Origin: Steinernema hermaphroditum
Lineage: Eukaryota; Nematoda; Chromadorea; Rhabditida; Steinernematidae
Direction: 5' to 3'
Assembly (NCBI GenBank): GCA_030435675.1
Contig: CM059621.1
Coordinates: 17,174,001 to 17,238,000 of the forward strand
DNA length: 64,000 nucleotides
The notes beneath the pieces are model-generated. The model saw only the letters and a program-made list of their open reading frames with translations, was not told where the DNA came from and searched no databases. The number at the start of each line of letters is the position of its first letter. Position 1 is the first letter of the stretch. The position numbers were made by a program, and so were the translations under genes. Shown here piece after piece: positions 11,164 to 22,421 of this stretch.

Positions 11164-11967
11164 CTAAATGTTGGATTTTAGCGTCGAGGTCGACGCGTTT
11201 TTTCGCCGGCCATTCGTTCGTGGCCACCCCACGACGCAGGACGCACGACGCACGACGCAGCATTCGTGGCCGTAGCATGAATCTGCTTCCATGCGGATCT
11301 GCCAGTATCCTGGATGAAGATCAAATGTGCTAGAAAAACGTCTATTGTGAAATGATGACAACAAGTTGTCGATATGCGGCGTTGGGTAAACGTCTTTGAC
11401 AGTGACCACATTCAGTTTAGCGATAATTCACACACATTCGGATCGAACCATCTTTCTTTCGTACGAGAACGAGTGGGCTGGCCCAGGGGGAGTGTGATTT
11501 TCGGATAATACCTTGCCGAAAATACTGCTGTACCATCTCCATCACTTTCTCATCGGGTACGGGATTTACCGTGCTTTTCCCTTGATCGACGCGCTCGACT
11601 CAGTGTCAATCTTGTGCGTGATGAGATCTGTTTGCGCTAGTTCGTTATCGCCGATTGCGAAGCTGTCCGCGAATTCAGTGACGAGTTCCGATACTGCGGT
11701 CCAGAGGTTGTCGTTCATTCCTGCGGAGGCTCCTTGGACTTGCTGGAGCAGTTCGTTGATGCGTTCCTGGGGCGCGAGGTCGACTGGTGATCCTTCTGCC
11801 ATGGTGAACGGCATGCCACTTGCGTCTTCTCCGCTGTTGATGACACTGACGTTGTGCTGTGTCACCAGAAGTGTTGTCTTTGGCGCCGCCATCGGAGCCT
11901 GCACTTTCGGCCCTCTCGTCTCCCCGCGCGCCCAGTTCGTCGATGGACCTTCGTCTGTCAACGACAA
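11164..11967 (-). pseudogene. Ty3/gypsy-like reverse transcriptase N-terminal remnant
   Basis: On the minus strand: DLITHKIDTESSASI near 11600, then RQGIIRKSHSPWASPLVLV, RKKDGSIRMCVNYR, and VVTVKDVYPTPHIDNLLSS followed by STFDLHPGYWQIRM. These are the consecutive N-terminal RT motifs of Ty3/gypsy elements. A one-base shift follows the NYR motif, and the YxDD catalytic box is not reached before the break near 11164. The orientation is opposite to the RNase H/integrase piece next to it, so the locus is rearranged. Confidence 0.75.
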
Positions 11968-13267
11968 GCTGACCAGTCATTATATGGACAGTAGGCGGTA
12001 TGCAGAGGATCAATTGGGCGTACCATCCTTATTCCTTGAACCTTTCGCTTATGGGCTTTCAAACCATCGTCACCCAAAAATATCACAACAAAATGCATTC
12101 TCCTCTCGCTGTCCTGACAGAGATCGGAACATATCTGTAAACCTTTTCGCTTCTTGCTGTGGTCCTTAACATTGACTCATAAGGCATATCGAAAAAAACT
12201 GAAGCTTACCTGCTCTACTTGCTGTAGACTTTGACAACAAAGACTCAAACCGCTGAGTCGACGGTTTAACTCGGTTTCCGCAAGGTTGTCGATCGACGTT
12301 GGGTCCTGCACGCAAATGCGTTGCAGGACCGTTACAATTGACGATTGAAAAATGAATTGGGATTTTGCACATTTTTGGCGATTTTGGTTTTGGTGATTTT
12401 TTTTTGGCGATTCTGACCGTAAACCGTAATGTACAGTTTGCTTATGGTATTAATTGAGTGATGGACGGTAACCCTTCAGCTACGTAAATCTTTGGGACCC
12501 ACCTACCGAATGAACCTACAGTGCGACGCATAATGATAGACCCACCCAATTTTGTTTTTTTCAAAAGCTGTGGAAGAAAGCCGACAGTACCATCAGAAAG
12601 AGCACTCAAAACTACAGTGTCACACGCAAATTGCCCACTGCTTGTCGAGTATTTTTTTATCGAAAAAAAATATACATAGGAATTTGATCCGGAGTTACCG
12701 ACTCATAATGATAGGTCCACTCGTTGTGTAATGCAGTTTTTCGCGTATGCGTTTCGCGACCTCGTTTCGAGTCTTAAAAAGGTGAGCCGAATGATCGCTG
12801 GGAACGCAAATGAAAGGATTCTCGATTCCATAGTGAAGCAATTTTGTTTGTAGTGTGTTTTTTCGAATCGCTTCGGTTTGGTTCAAATTCCAACCCTAGT
12901 AGTTTTCGATGTGGATGTCATTCAAAGTGGACCCGCTGTCAGATGGTACAAGGAAGCCGATAAATTGTCTCGATTCTGAGAATCTTAGGCGCCACCCAAT
13001 TGTTAGCCTTGTTATTTGTATCGCTACTATATGGATTGAGCACAATGCGAAACGTAGTCGCATATTCATCAATTTCGTCCTTAATGGCCCATAAGTAGTT
13101 ATGTTCCCGCGTGACGGGCTGAGACATATCCCAAAGAAGATGCACCTCCGGTTGCTTGGCAATTATGCGTGCCCTTTCCAAGTCATCTCCAGCCTGATGG
13201 CTTTTCTATCCTAGTAGCCGTTGCGAGCGACCTGCCAAAGCGGTCGTCTGGCACTCTTCTTCTCGTC
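11968..13267. other. Non-coding, repeat-like stretch
   Basis: No gene supported. A hairpin-like palindrome lies at about 12301-12333 (GGTCCTGCACGC with GCGTTGCAGGACC). A pair of direct repeats around CATAATGATAG lies near 12530 and 12705, probably marking an old DNA transposon. Confidence 0.35.
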
Positions 13268-14341
13268 ATGCGTCTACGTAGCCTTCTTTTGTTGTTTCAT
13301 CTGGGACTACTCCACGCTGGACTAAATGAATGGACACCGAGTACGGAGGTACCACATTCTCCACATTCTCGTAATGCTTTGTGAGTTTTAGCCTACGTTG
13401 ATTCCTTTGGGAGCTGATACCAACTTCAACGGCACTGTAACTGGTAAACTAACTGATGTGGAAGATTGCGAACAATGCTTCGATCAACTGAATTACATTC
13501 CATATCTTGCCATAGCGTTTAGCTATAACAAAACTGCTAAGACGTGCCAGTACTATAGCAAGATCTACGCTCTGATGCGCTCTCCCGGTGTAGACACGTT
13601 TCTGATACAAAAGATGAACTGTCCTGCCAAGGAAGATATCTTGGACGACGTGAAGGAGCTCTTCAACAAACTTGGTAATTGGTACTATGATGGACTTGAC
13701 AGTTTCAGTCGTTACAGTGACCTGTCCGCCAAAATGGGCGCTGCGCGAGGACGAAAAGAGTGACGTTTACTGCTACCAACTTATAGAAAGTTTACCATCA
13801 GATATCCGATTCGAAAATCAGAATGTCAGTTACATAATGGGAATAACGTCCCCGATCTATTCGCTACAGGATGTCAAAGTTTTGCGCCCTTGGCCAGACC
13901 AGCCTCCATTTCGAGCAAGGAAGAAGAAGATTTCATAAGTGGGACTCTCATCACGCAGTACTTGCATAAAACTTGCATTAAGAGGAGACTTACTTTAAGA
14001 AATACCGCTCAGCAACACCTGTGATGACCGGCTTGAGAATTGGAACGAACTCTTCAAAATCGAGCATTATATACTGGGCCTGGAGCGACGGTTCGAAGGC
14101 AAATTACTCGAAATTGGACGCCGACCAACTCACAAAGCATTGTTCGGACCAGAACAGGTGCAGTCATGGAGGACTCGGATATTACGAGGAAGGTAAAGTG
14201 GATTCAAATTACGTCGTTTGATGTAGTTTAGAGGATCGGCTTGCCTGGATCGGCGTACCTGATAATATGCTCGCGAACCTTCTCTGCAAGTACAAAAGAA
14301 CCTTGGCTGTCAGAGAGCCGAAAAAGGACGGCAAAGACTGA
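13268..14341 (+). CDS. C-type lectin-like secreted protein (left gene)
   Basis: Signal peptide (MRLRSLLLLFHLGLLHAGL), then an exon starting PTLIPLGADTN with a Cys-containing module (DCEQCFDQL, KTCQYYSKI, VDTFLIQKMNCP) resembling the PAN/CW-type domain found N-terminal to lectin domains in nematodes. The lectin part follows: VTVTCPPKWALRED, VYCYQL, GLRIGTNSSKS, YWAWSDGSKANYS, and a last exon DRLAWIGVPDNMLANLLCKY ending REPKKDGKD. An apparent frameshift at 13675 is best read as a 34-nt GT-AG intron. The WxxA..C part of the domain is poorly defined and the exon near 13790-14010 is uncertain. The paralogue at 18903-20420 supports the structure. Confidence 0.7.
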
Positions 14342-14842
14342 CTGGATTCCTGCGATATGCTCGGCCGTTCCGGTATTCTTTTATTGTAGAGTGCTTGAGA
14401 GACTTGTCCCAGTGCAACATAAACAAAGCCTCAAATTGTAGTGGTAAATAAAATGCAAACGTATGTGGTAAATGTTCTTTAGAGGGCCAGGGACATGACA
14501 TGGCATGAGCACCCAGTTTTTGCCGTCGAACATGATGGTAAAATGGCTACAGTAGACGGCTAGATGAAGTCCGGCTAGACAAGTAGTCCGATCTGTCACA
14601 AGGTATCTGTCACAAGTAAACAGCAATGGTAAGAGAAGCGGCTACAATCCAAGAAAGGTTATCATCTACAATACATACGGAAGCGGGTATGGAAGCGCAT
14701 ATGTTTAACAATTCTAGTATATCCCAGCTCCCGGTAGAAGAATTGTAGCTCGAAAGTCTGCAAGCCCACAGTGAAACGGATTTCACCGTCGTCTTCACCA
14801 TCAAAAACCGGGTAGGAGTTGTGCAACTCTCAGAATGATTAA
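14342..14842. other. Lectin 3' flank
   Basis: Non-coding. The first ~150 bases match the reverse complement of 22240-22420, where they follow the chimeric esterase tail. The remainder holds nothing recognisable up to the TTAA at 14839-14842. Confidence 0.45.
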
Positions 14843-15539
14843 AGGGACCCGGTCATGGATAAAAAAAGTTTTATAAATCGTCTGAAAATTTTTGTCCCTC
14901 TGTTTTCGGGGTCGCTGAGCACGGTGGTGAAGTCGGTTTCCCAAAAAACCCAGTAGTTTTCAAGAAACGGACCTTAGGATTCAGAATGTGTTTTACCGTT
15001 GGTCCCGACACGATCTATCCGGCGCGGCACGAGTTGCGCAATATTTTCGTTCTTTTTGGCCGAAATAGGTGACGACCAGCTCCGCGCTTGGGAACATTTT
15101 GCTCAGCAGCTTCTGGCGAGTCGAATGAGCCCAGGCGCGCCTAGATTGGATAAGTGCGTAGAAAACGCGGGAACTACGGTCGTGTCCGTCATGCAAGTCG
15201 TTTCGGGACCGACACACCGAGAATTGGACAGCAAAACTGTGTGGATCCTAAGGTCCGTTTCTTGAAAACTACTGGGAATTTTGAGAAACTGATTTCAGCA
15301 TGATGTTGGGCAGCCTTTAAAACAAGGGGCTGAAATGTTTTCGGAACGAATCGCGAACTCTGCCTTGCGCTTGAAGGCAAAGTTTGCACGACGTTTTTTG
15401 TCTATTTTTTGCTATTTCTCAGAAACTATCATGTTTTCCGAGAAACCGACTTCACAATCGTGTTCAGCAACCCCGAAAACAGGGGTGTACAAATTTTCAG
15501 AAGATTTGAAGAAGTTTTTTTATCCATGACCGGGTCCCT
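14843..15539. mobile_element. TTAA-flanked foldback element
   Basis: A 697-bp element bounded by TTAA on both sides (14839-14842 and 15540-15543). Its ends are long, imperfect inverted repeats of ~140 nt beginning AGGGACCCGGTCATGG. A second, inner inverted pair (about 14950-14983 with 15244-15276, core AAGAAACGGACCTTAGG) makes the structure nested. There is no transposase frame. A TTAA target is typical of piggyBac-type elements, but the family assignment is tentative. Related partial ends occur at 8713 and 33687, each also next to TTAA. Confidence 0.75.
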
Positions 15540-15775
15540 TTAAAGAATGTTTTATTTCATCATGACCCTGTTCCTTCAAGCTGACTGAGGTGGGTACGAT
15601 ACCGCCTCGTTCGCAATCGTTGTTCCGAGGCGAGCGAAGAAGAAGAGATAACAGCCGATTCGCATAGCGAAGTCGGACTACACTGGCGGCTGAAACCGGA
15701 TGGTTGCTTGGGGAGATGGACAAACGACAGCCATCAAGGGATAAAATGTCAAATTTGCGGACGACTTAGTTTGAC

Positions 15776-16195
15776 GAATTAGTCTGCAGGCCACAGTTGC
15801 CTCGAGAGACGGCGGCGAAGACATATCATGGACAAATTATTCGACCAATGTTGGCGAGGGACATTTCGTATAAATCGGCAGAAGAAAGATCGGAAAGGGG
15901 CTAATATGACAAGGGAAATTCCTAGTTGAAATCGTTGATTTCCTGAGCGGTGCATATTCTCTTAACTGTGAGCTATCAACACTTTGAAATATACTAATAC
16001 TACTCAGGTGAACATTACGTTCATCTGAATAGGGATGACCAGTGTGTCCATGGGACTGTTTCCTCATGAGTCACGAGCAGAGTTGTTCGGGTACCTGAGC
16101 CGAAAACCCGAACTCGAAAATTTAGAACACTGAAATAACAATCGTTGAAGCAGCTTCATAAAAGCTAGACGACAAGCTCTTCTTCTCTGCCGTTC
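15776..16195. repeat. Second copy of the 7.5-kb dispersed repeat
   Basis: Matches about 7535-7930 in the same orientation, from GAATTAGTCTGC to GACGACAAGCTCTTC. The 3' lectin-flank part of the first copy is missing here. Confidence 0.6.
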
Positions 16196-16518
16196 ATCAG
16201 ATCACTACCATCTGACAATGGTTGACCATCATCCAGGACGTCCATGTCCTCCAAGTCCGACGGTGGCGGACAAAAAACATGGTGAATCTGAGAAGGAATG
16301 GAGGAGAGACAGAGTTCAAGTAAGTTCAGACAGACCAGCATCGTCTGTTGTCGCGCAGGTCCTCACATCTGAAGAACGTCATCATCACTCATCTCGTGAT
16401 CGTGCGGCAGATCAGGGAAGGCTTTTGGCTTTTGTTCTATCCAATCGAATCAGCATGTGGTCCTTTATGTGACGAAATGAGAACTGTTTGAGTTGTGTGG
16501 CGTTACGTTTCTTTAGTT

Positions 16519-16663
16519 AAGTGGTCAAATTAAGGAGCGTCAGGGTCAAATTCCAAGGGGGGGCCCGCCGGGGTGGGCTTCGCAGTGGTCGTGGTGGGCT
16601 CCGCGGTGGTCGTGGTGGGCTCCGCGGTGGTCGTGGGGGGCTCCGCGGTGGTCGTAGTTTCTA
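16519..16663 (-). repeat. 21-bp tandem repeat encoding a Thr-rich heptapeptide
   Basis: Four copies of a 21-bp unit (GTGGGCTCCGCGGTGGTCGTG on plus). On the minus strand they encode repeats of TTTTAEP, followed by TTTTAKPTPAGPPLEF and an in-frame stop near 16519. A TTATTAG acceptor-like site lies just upstream on the minus strand. Such Thr/Pro linkers are common in secreted nematode lectins and mucins. No gene could be built around it, so it may be a stray exon. Confidence 0.45.
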
Positions 16664-16838
16664 ATAACGGAGGTATAAAAACAACTATTCCGGTTTAGTG
16701 TTTACCTTTAGTCGTCACGCCAGGATTTTTAACTATTGGGGTGCAACCATACACGATGACGAGAAGAAGGAAGAAGAAGAAGATGCTGATCTTCATTGGG
16801 GCGCATGCAGAAGATGCTCGAGTGCCTCCTTGAAGGCG

Positions 16839-17615
16839 TTATATACTTCTTGTCCGCATATCAGTGTAAACCGCTGTCTTTGTCGACTCAATCACGATAT
16901 CAGTTCGCACCAAGTCAAGCCCTCTTCTTTGTCTTCTTTCTGTGTCATATTCCGTTCTGCAACGAAGTTACAACTGGGGCACAAACTCGACTTTTCTCAG
17001 CAACTTTCTGTCAAGAGTCAGACGGCGCGTCACGGATTTCCCCGTGGAGATTCACGTATATCAGTGATATTGCGGAGTGTAGTGTGTTCCGCAACTATGA
17101 CCAGGCCTTAAAAAAGTTTACCCAACCCATCCACGAGGCGAAGTGAGGATCGCTCCGAGGGATGTGCGGAAATAAAATTTTGCAAGACAAAAACGGAATA
17201 TAGGAATGTTTGAGTGAAGAGACAACAGCTTCTCCACTGTTTCATCGAACAGACGTGTCCTAAGTTCACTAAGGCCAGAACTCATGGCCAGAAAGGATCG
17301 CACGCGGGCCTCAGTGGAATAGCGAAGTATTCCTCAACTTCCTGGAAATGCAACACATTTGATGAATCTTGTGTTTCTCTCTCGGAGAATTGTTTCTAGA
17401 AGCTATATATTTTTTGTCCGAAGATCAATGTAAACCGCTGTCTTTGTCGACTCAATCACGATATCAGTTCGCACCAAGTCAAGCCCTCTTCTTTGTCTTC
17501 TTTCCGTGTCATATTCTGTTCTGCAACGATGTTACAACTGGGGCACAAACTCGACTTTTCTCAACGACTTTCTGTCGAGAGTAAGGCGGCGCGTCGCGTA
17601 TTTCCCTGTGGTGAT
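16839..17615. repeat. Pair of ~215-bp direct repeats
   Basis: About 16839-17052 and 17404-17615 are closely similar in the same orientation (shared core CACGATATCAGTTCGCACC). No coding potential or terminal repeats were recognised. Confidence 0.6.
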
Positions 17616-18094
17616 AGAGCGGAGTGTACACCGACGGTTTTGTGTGATGTCTATCAATTGGAACCAGATCAACTAGATGATCTATGATCAGATCTAGCGT
17701 GTTCACCCGCAGAAGAATAGATGTTTCTAGTGACGAGAATTGTCGTTTTGAATGAATGAATCAAAACCTAGGATCCAAAATTCATCTCTATCTTGACATT
17801 CTTGCAAAAAAAAAACCACCAAATCCATGGTGCGACAGCAAAACACGGCCTGTCAAAATAAGAGAAGTCGAGACACAAAAGCGTCTGCGCTTTCGTGGCA
17901 GGCAAGTCGAGTCTATGCCCCAGCGGTCTCGGGTGCGTCAAAACTGGATTGCCCTCTTAATAGTGCATCACACACACACGGAGGCATTCTATTCCACAGA
18001 CGTAGAGGCCGATTGGGCGCTCATTGAGGGAGGGGGCGTGGCTCCCCGCGAGTATTATATACTCTCGTTTTGTAGGGGGGTTTCCCTTTCATCA

Positions 18095-18508
18095 CCTCAG
18101 TAAGCATTCATTTATGAAAAATTATGAATATCGTTATTTTAGACGATTATATAAAACATGAAAAGATAAATTTGACCATCGTCGGCTTGAGACTGGGCGT
18201 CAAAGAGTCCGATGCAGACAAGATCCATTGGGGCTGGTCAGATGGATCGAAATGTAGTTATCACAATATATCGACGCAGAATCTTAGAGAGCACTGTACT
18301 GACAATCGACGGTGCAGTCATGGAACATTGCTCAACATGAAAGGTAAACTTGTGATTTGTGGCACGCTTCACTATATGTATAGGATGGGGCGGAATCAGC
18401 CAAGCGGTCCATGAGCAGCATTCAGCACCCATGATTTGCAAATATAGGAAGAATCTGCCCACCAAAAAGTGAAGCACTTACAGGAATCATGAATCTGTCT
18501 CGCTTCTT
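18095..18508 (+). pseudogene. Lectin 3' exons, inverted partial copy
   Basis: Encodes the last part of a C-type lectin: KINLTIVGLRLGVKESDADK, HWGWSDGSKCSYHN, then a 40-nt intron and the final exon ending ICKYRKNLPTKK with a stop near 18467. It mirrors 18868-19277, which belongs to the complete minus-strand lectin gene. There is no signal peptide or N-terminal domain upstream. The two arms are ~410 bp and form an inverted repeat with a ~360-bp spacer. Confidence 0.65.
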
Positions 18509-18902
18509 GTTGTTACTGTTGTGTTGTTTCTCTGGGGACGCAAGGCTTCAACAACGCAACAACAAGAAGCAGCTACATAAAGACTAGACGACAAGCTCTT
18601 CTCTTCTGACAAGCTCACAAGCTTCTTGACATCTCTGCAAAAAGAACCCAAGCAAGAGTGGAGAGACGATAGCTGGAAAACGCTGAGGACGGAAACATGG
18701 TAAAACCAAGTTAGAATAATCGCGCCACACCAACGGTTGGACATTATGGGAACCGTTTGATGTAAATAAACGATACGGAATAAAATTGTATTGATTTTGC
18801 AAGCGGTAAGCACTACGAAAGCATGACATGTGCCATCAATTAAACTATGCACTGCACAAATGTTCATCGAAGAGAGACAGATTCATGATTACTGTAAGTG
18901 CT

Positions 18903-20420
18903 TCACTTTTTGGTGGGCAGATTCTTCCTATATTTGCAAATCATGGGTGCTGAATGTTGCTCATGGACCGCTTGGCTGATTCCGCCCCATCCTATACATA
19001 TAGTGAAGCGTGCCACAAATCACAAGTTTACCTTTCATGTTGAGCAATGTTCCATGACTGCACCGTCGATCGTCAGTACAGTGCTCTCTAAGATTCTGCA
19101 TCGATATATTGTGATAACTACATTTCGATCCATCTGACCAGCCCCAATGGATCTTGTCTGCATCGGACTCTTTGACGCCCAGTCTCAAGCCGACGATGGC
19201 CAAATTTATCTTTTCATGTTTTATATAATCGTCTAAAATAACGATATTCATAATTTTTCATAAATGAACGCTTACTGAGGAACGCATCCTCTTCCAAGCC
19301 GCAAATCGATGCCGGGGTCGCCATAGGAGCCACCTCTTGGCATCCGCTATTGAAGAAGTTTGCAAGAGTGCGCTGTTTTTCGTCCTGAAATTTAATGGTC
19401 CGAACAGGCCCTGTCTCGAAGACCTTTGTCGGTCTTCAATCTGGAGTTCGGGGCGGGGCTATACAAGCCTCGAATCTCGAGGGCTTTTTTTGATCTCGAG
19501 CCTCGGAAAATACTCAAGACTTTCGAGACTTTTGGGTCCTAACAAGACACGCAAATCGTTTGGATAAGGACTATTGTAGGGCTTTTGCAGACTCGTTTTG
19601 AGTGCACTCTCGGCAAGATGCCTTCCATTTTGATGTCAAACAAAACAAGAGCGATGCGTGTAAGAATGTGCACTAGGTTTGTCGAATACTTAAAAAAAAT
19701 CTTTGAATAATTCGTGTTTTTTCTTCGGTTCGGCAAAACGTCATATTAGCGCGAATTTTCCTTAGCTTCCCTTAACGATAAGGGTGCTAATTGGGAAAAA
19801 AGTCTCGTATCACATAGCCATGACCCGGGACCCTCGGACCCCTTTTTCCACCATCACGGCCTTACCCGGATGATCATGTAGCAGTAGACGTTGCCGTTTT
19901 CATGCCGTCGCTCCTCCCACTCTGGCGGACAGGTGACTGTAATGACTGAACTACAACATCCACATTTGTTATTACCAAGTTGGTTGAAGAGCGCCTTCAC
20001 ATCGTCTCGTATGTCCTTCTTTTCCGGACAGTTCATCTTCTGTATCAGAAACGTGTCCACGCCTTCTGCCGGCAGCAGATGATGGATCTCCTTGTAGGAC
20101 GTACATGTTTTCTTAGACTTGTCAAAGCTGAACGCTATGGGAGGGTTCGATGCCTTCCCCTCGAAAAACACCCAGTAGCGCTTGTACCAATGTTCCCGAA
20201 ACCCCTCAAAGCAATCCATCGGATCTTCCACGCCCTCTAGCGTATTATCCTTTTCGCCAATGACAGTGGACTTAGCAGCTAATGGAATTAGAACTGGCTA
20301 AAATAAAAGAATATGGTCAATTGCCAAGGGTTATGGTACCGCTTCGCTTTCTGTCCACGAGGAGGCGTCGACGAAGAAAAGTGTAAGAAGGAAGAGGGGA
20401 GAAGGACAACCAGGTTTCAT
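18903..20420 (-). CDS. C-type lectin-like secreted protein (right gene)
   Basis: Exon 1 starts at 20420 with a signal peptide (MKPGCPSPLFLLTLFFVDA). Exon 2 begins PVLIPLAAKSTVIGE and carries the same Cys module as the left gene (DPMDCFEGF, KTCTSYKEI, VDTFLIQKMNCP). A 30-nt intron-like segment precedes VITVTCPPEWEERR, and the exon ends VYCYMIIR. The lectin continues after a gap with IVGLRLGVKESDADK, HWGWSDGSKCSYHN and the last exon, ending ICKYRKNLPTKK with a stop at 18903-18905. The region 19.28-19.86 kb between exons holds repeat-like sequence, and the central lectin segment is not seen, so function is uncertain. Paralogue of 13268-14341. Confidence 0.65.
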
Positions 20421-22239
20421 GGTGAGCGCAAGGAATATTGCCAAGGCTAGCGGTCTGATGTGGCCACTAAAATGGTATAGAGGATGATTGAGAGGACGAA
20501 GGGCTACACTTCTTAGCAACCGCAAAAGTGCAAGCCATTAGCAGTTTCCTAGGAGTGGATATCCAAGAAAAGGACATGTGAATGGGGTCTATCCGATAGC
20601 CTTCCTGTTTTGGCCAGAAATGGATCTGTATTATCCGAAAATTCGGGTAACACTTGAGATTGGAGTTTGAAGAAACGCTGTATTCCTTTAAACAACGACA
20701 AGCATTTATTCAGTTCCTAAGAACCGGACTACACGTTTGAAACAGGTATGCCATGCCGTACTACTACAGTGACGACACAGATCTCTGCATCGCTCTTACG
20801 TAATCGCATACATAAAATCATTAAAAACGCCCACTAGAATCGACTGCCCGAATATGTCGAGGTCGATTTATATCGACTCAAGACATTCCTTCAATTCTAG
20901 GTTAGGAGACTTCGTTATTCTCTTCTTCTCTGAACTTAGTATTTATTTTAGATCTTCATACATACAGGATCTGGCCCATTCCACATCGGATCCACTTGAA
21001 ACCGGCGGTAAAAGGTGGCTTCACCGCGCCCCAAGAGAGGAAGTCAAGAAGCATGAAGAGGGTATGCTGCGCCAGAAGGCGATCCAACCCTCGGAGTTCG
21101 AGATCGACGATCAAAGTCCGAGGCTCGGACTCACCCTTAGCATCATCCTTCGTGTTCATCTCGCGGCCCGCGAGCTTGGCTCACTGCCCGTCAGTCTTCT
21201 CCCGCGGCTCCCACGAAGACCGGCTGCCCTCTCTCCACCTCTCTGCCTTCCCCCAGCCCCATAAAGTGTGTTACCTTAATGCCATGTGCACTAAGGGGGA
21301 CCACAGCTAAACGAAGGGGAAATACGAGTTCATGGCGTACCACAAACACGACAATATTTCAGCTATCTAGCCTCAGATTATTTGACCACATACACCCCTC
21401 CTATATGCTACTATTACACTGGTCATCCGCAATTCGCAAGGGCTACAAAATTTATGTATTAGGCTACATAACAGAACATATAATACTTATTGTATTAAAC
21501 ACCCTTTTACTATGTACCATATCCGAATATCTTTATTCTATAATTGTCTGTTCATTGAATATCCAGTCCATTTCCCTGAGCCCCCAATCATTAATATAGT
21601 CCCTACACCACCTAGTTATCCTTCTCTATTATTCTATCCTCGCTTACGCAGATAAATGTCAACATTACAATCCTGTGTGCTTATGCTGAGAGCTGGCTAG
21701 CTGGAGAATAACCTCAATAGAATTGGACTTGTGCTTCGGATCAGAGCCGTGTAGTCTCGGGTGTCGGAAGTCTCGGTATCGATTTTTCAAAGTATCAGTG
21801 TGCACGGGTCTGCCTCGGATGTGTCCAGTGCAGGAGGGGCGACTTCATTTCGTCGGTATGTGGGAGCGTGAGGACGCTCCAAGGTGTTGTTCATTTTAGC
21901 GACCATTCTTGACTAAAAACATTAAACAATATCGTTGACCCTAGTGTTGACATTACACGAGTGAGGTCATTTGGTAGCGCAACCTTTTGTGTGAATAGAG
22001 CGGGACATAACCGTAAAGTTTGTTTGCACATGAAGTGCAAATGGTTACGCAACAACAAGTCATGTCAGGTGGGGTCCATATTTTTCGGATGTGCTTATGT
22101 TGTGATATATGACAAATACAGCAATAGGTTCATTCGGTAAGTTAGACCAAACCTGCACAGCGAAATGGATTTCACCATCGTGTTGGACGTCAATACTGGG
22201 TAGGGATTCTCAAAGAGATTTGAGAAATTTTTTTCGCCA
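20421..22239. other. Non-coding region with retroelement traces
   Basis: No intact gene. Around 20990-21130, a plus-strand reading RWLHRAPREEVKKHEEGML followed by IQPSEF resembles the lead-in to a Ty3/gypsy RT, with low support. About 36 bases near 21175-21215 match the reverse complement of 8450-8490. The rest is AT-rich without recognisable features. Confidence 0.35.
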
Positions 22240-22421
22240 TGGCCCTGCTCCTCTAAGGAACATTTACCCTCTACTATTTGTGTCTTCATTTATGTTACAA
22301 TGGGACATGTCTCTCAAATACCCTGCAATAAAAGAATATCCATTTACATCCACAGTCATTGACAGGGAAACATTTAAATGTGCCCCCAACCGGAACGGTC
22401 GAGTAGATTGTAGGACTCCAG

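Noticed and set aside
12695..12886. Tc1-type transposase N-terminus on the minus strand
   Set aside because: Weak resemblance only; no helix-turn-helix or DDE motifs, and the frame is short.
16218..16472. Small plus-strand gene MVDHHPGRPCPPSP
   Set aside because: Lies in repeat sequence with no homologue recognised and no supporting splice or promoter context.
16560..16670. CRISPR-like array
   Set aside because: Units are contiguous 21-bp tandem repeats without spacers, in a eukaryotic genome.
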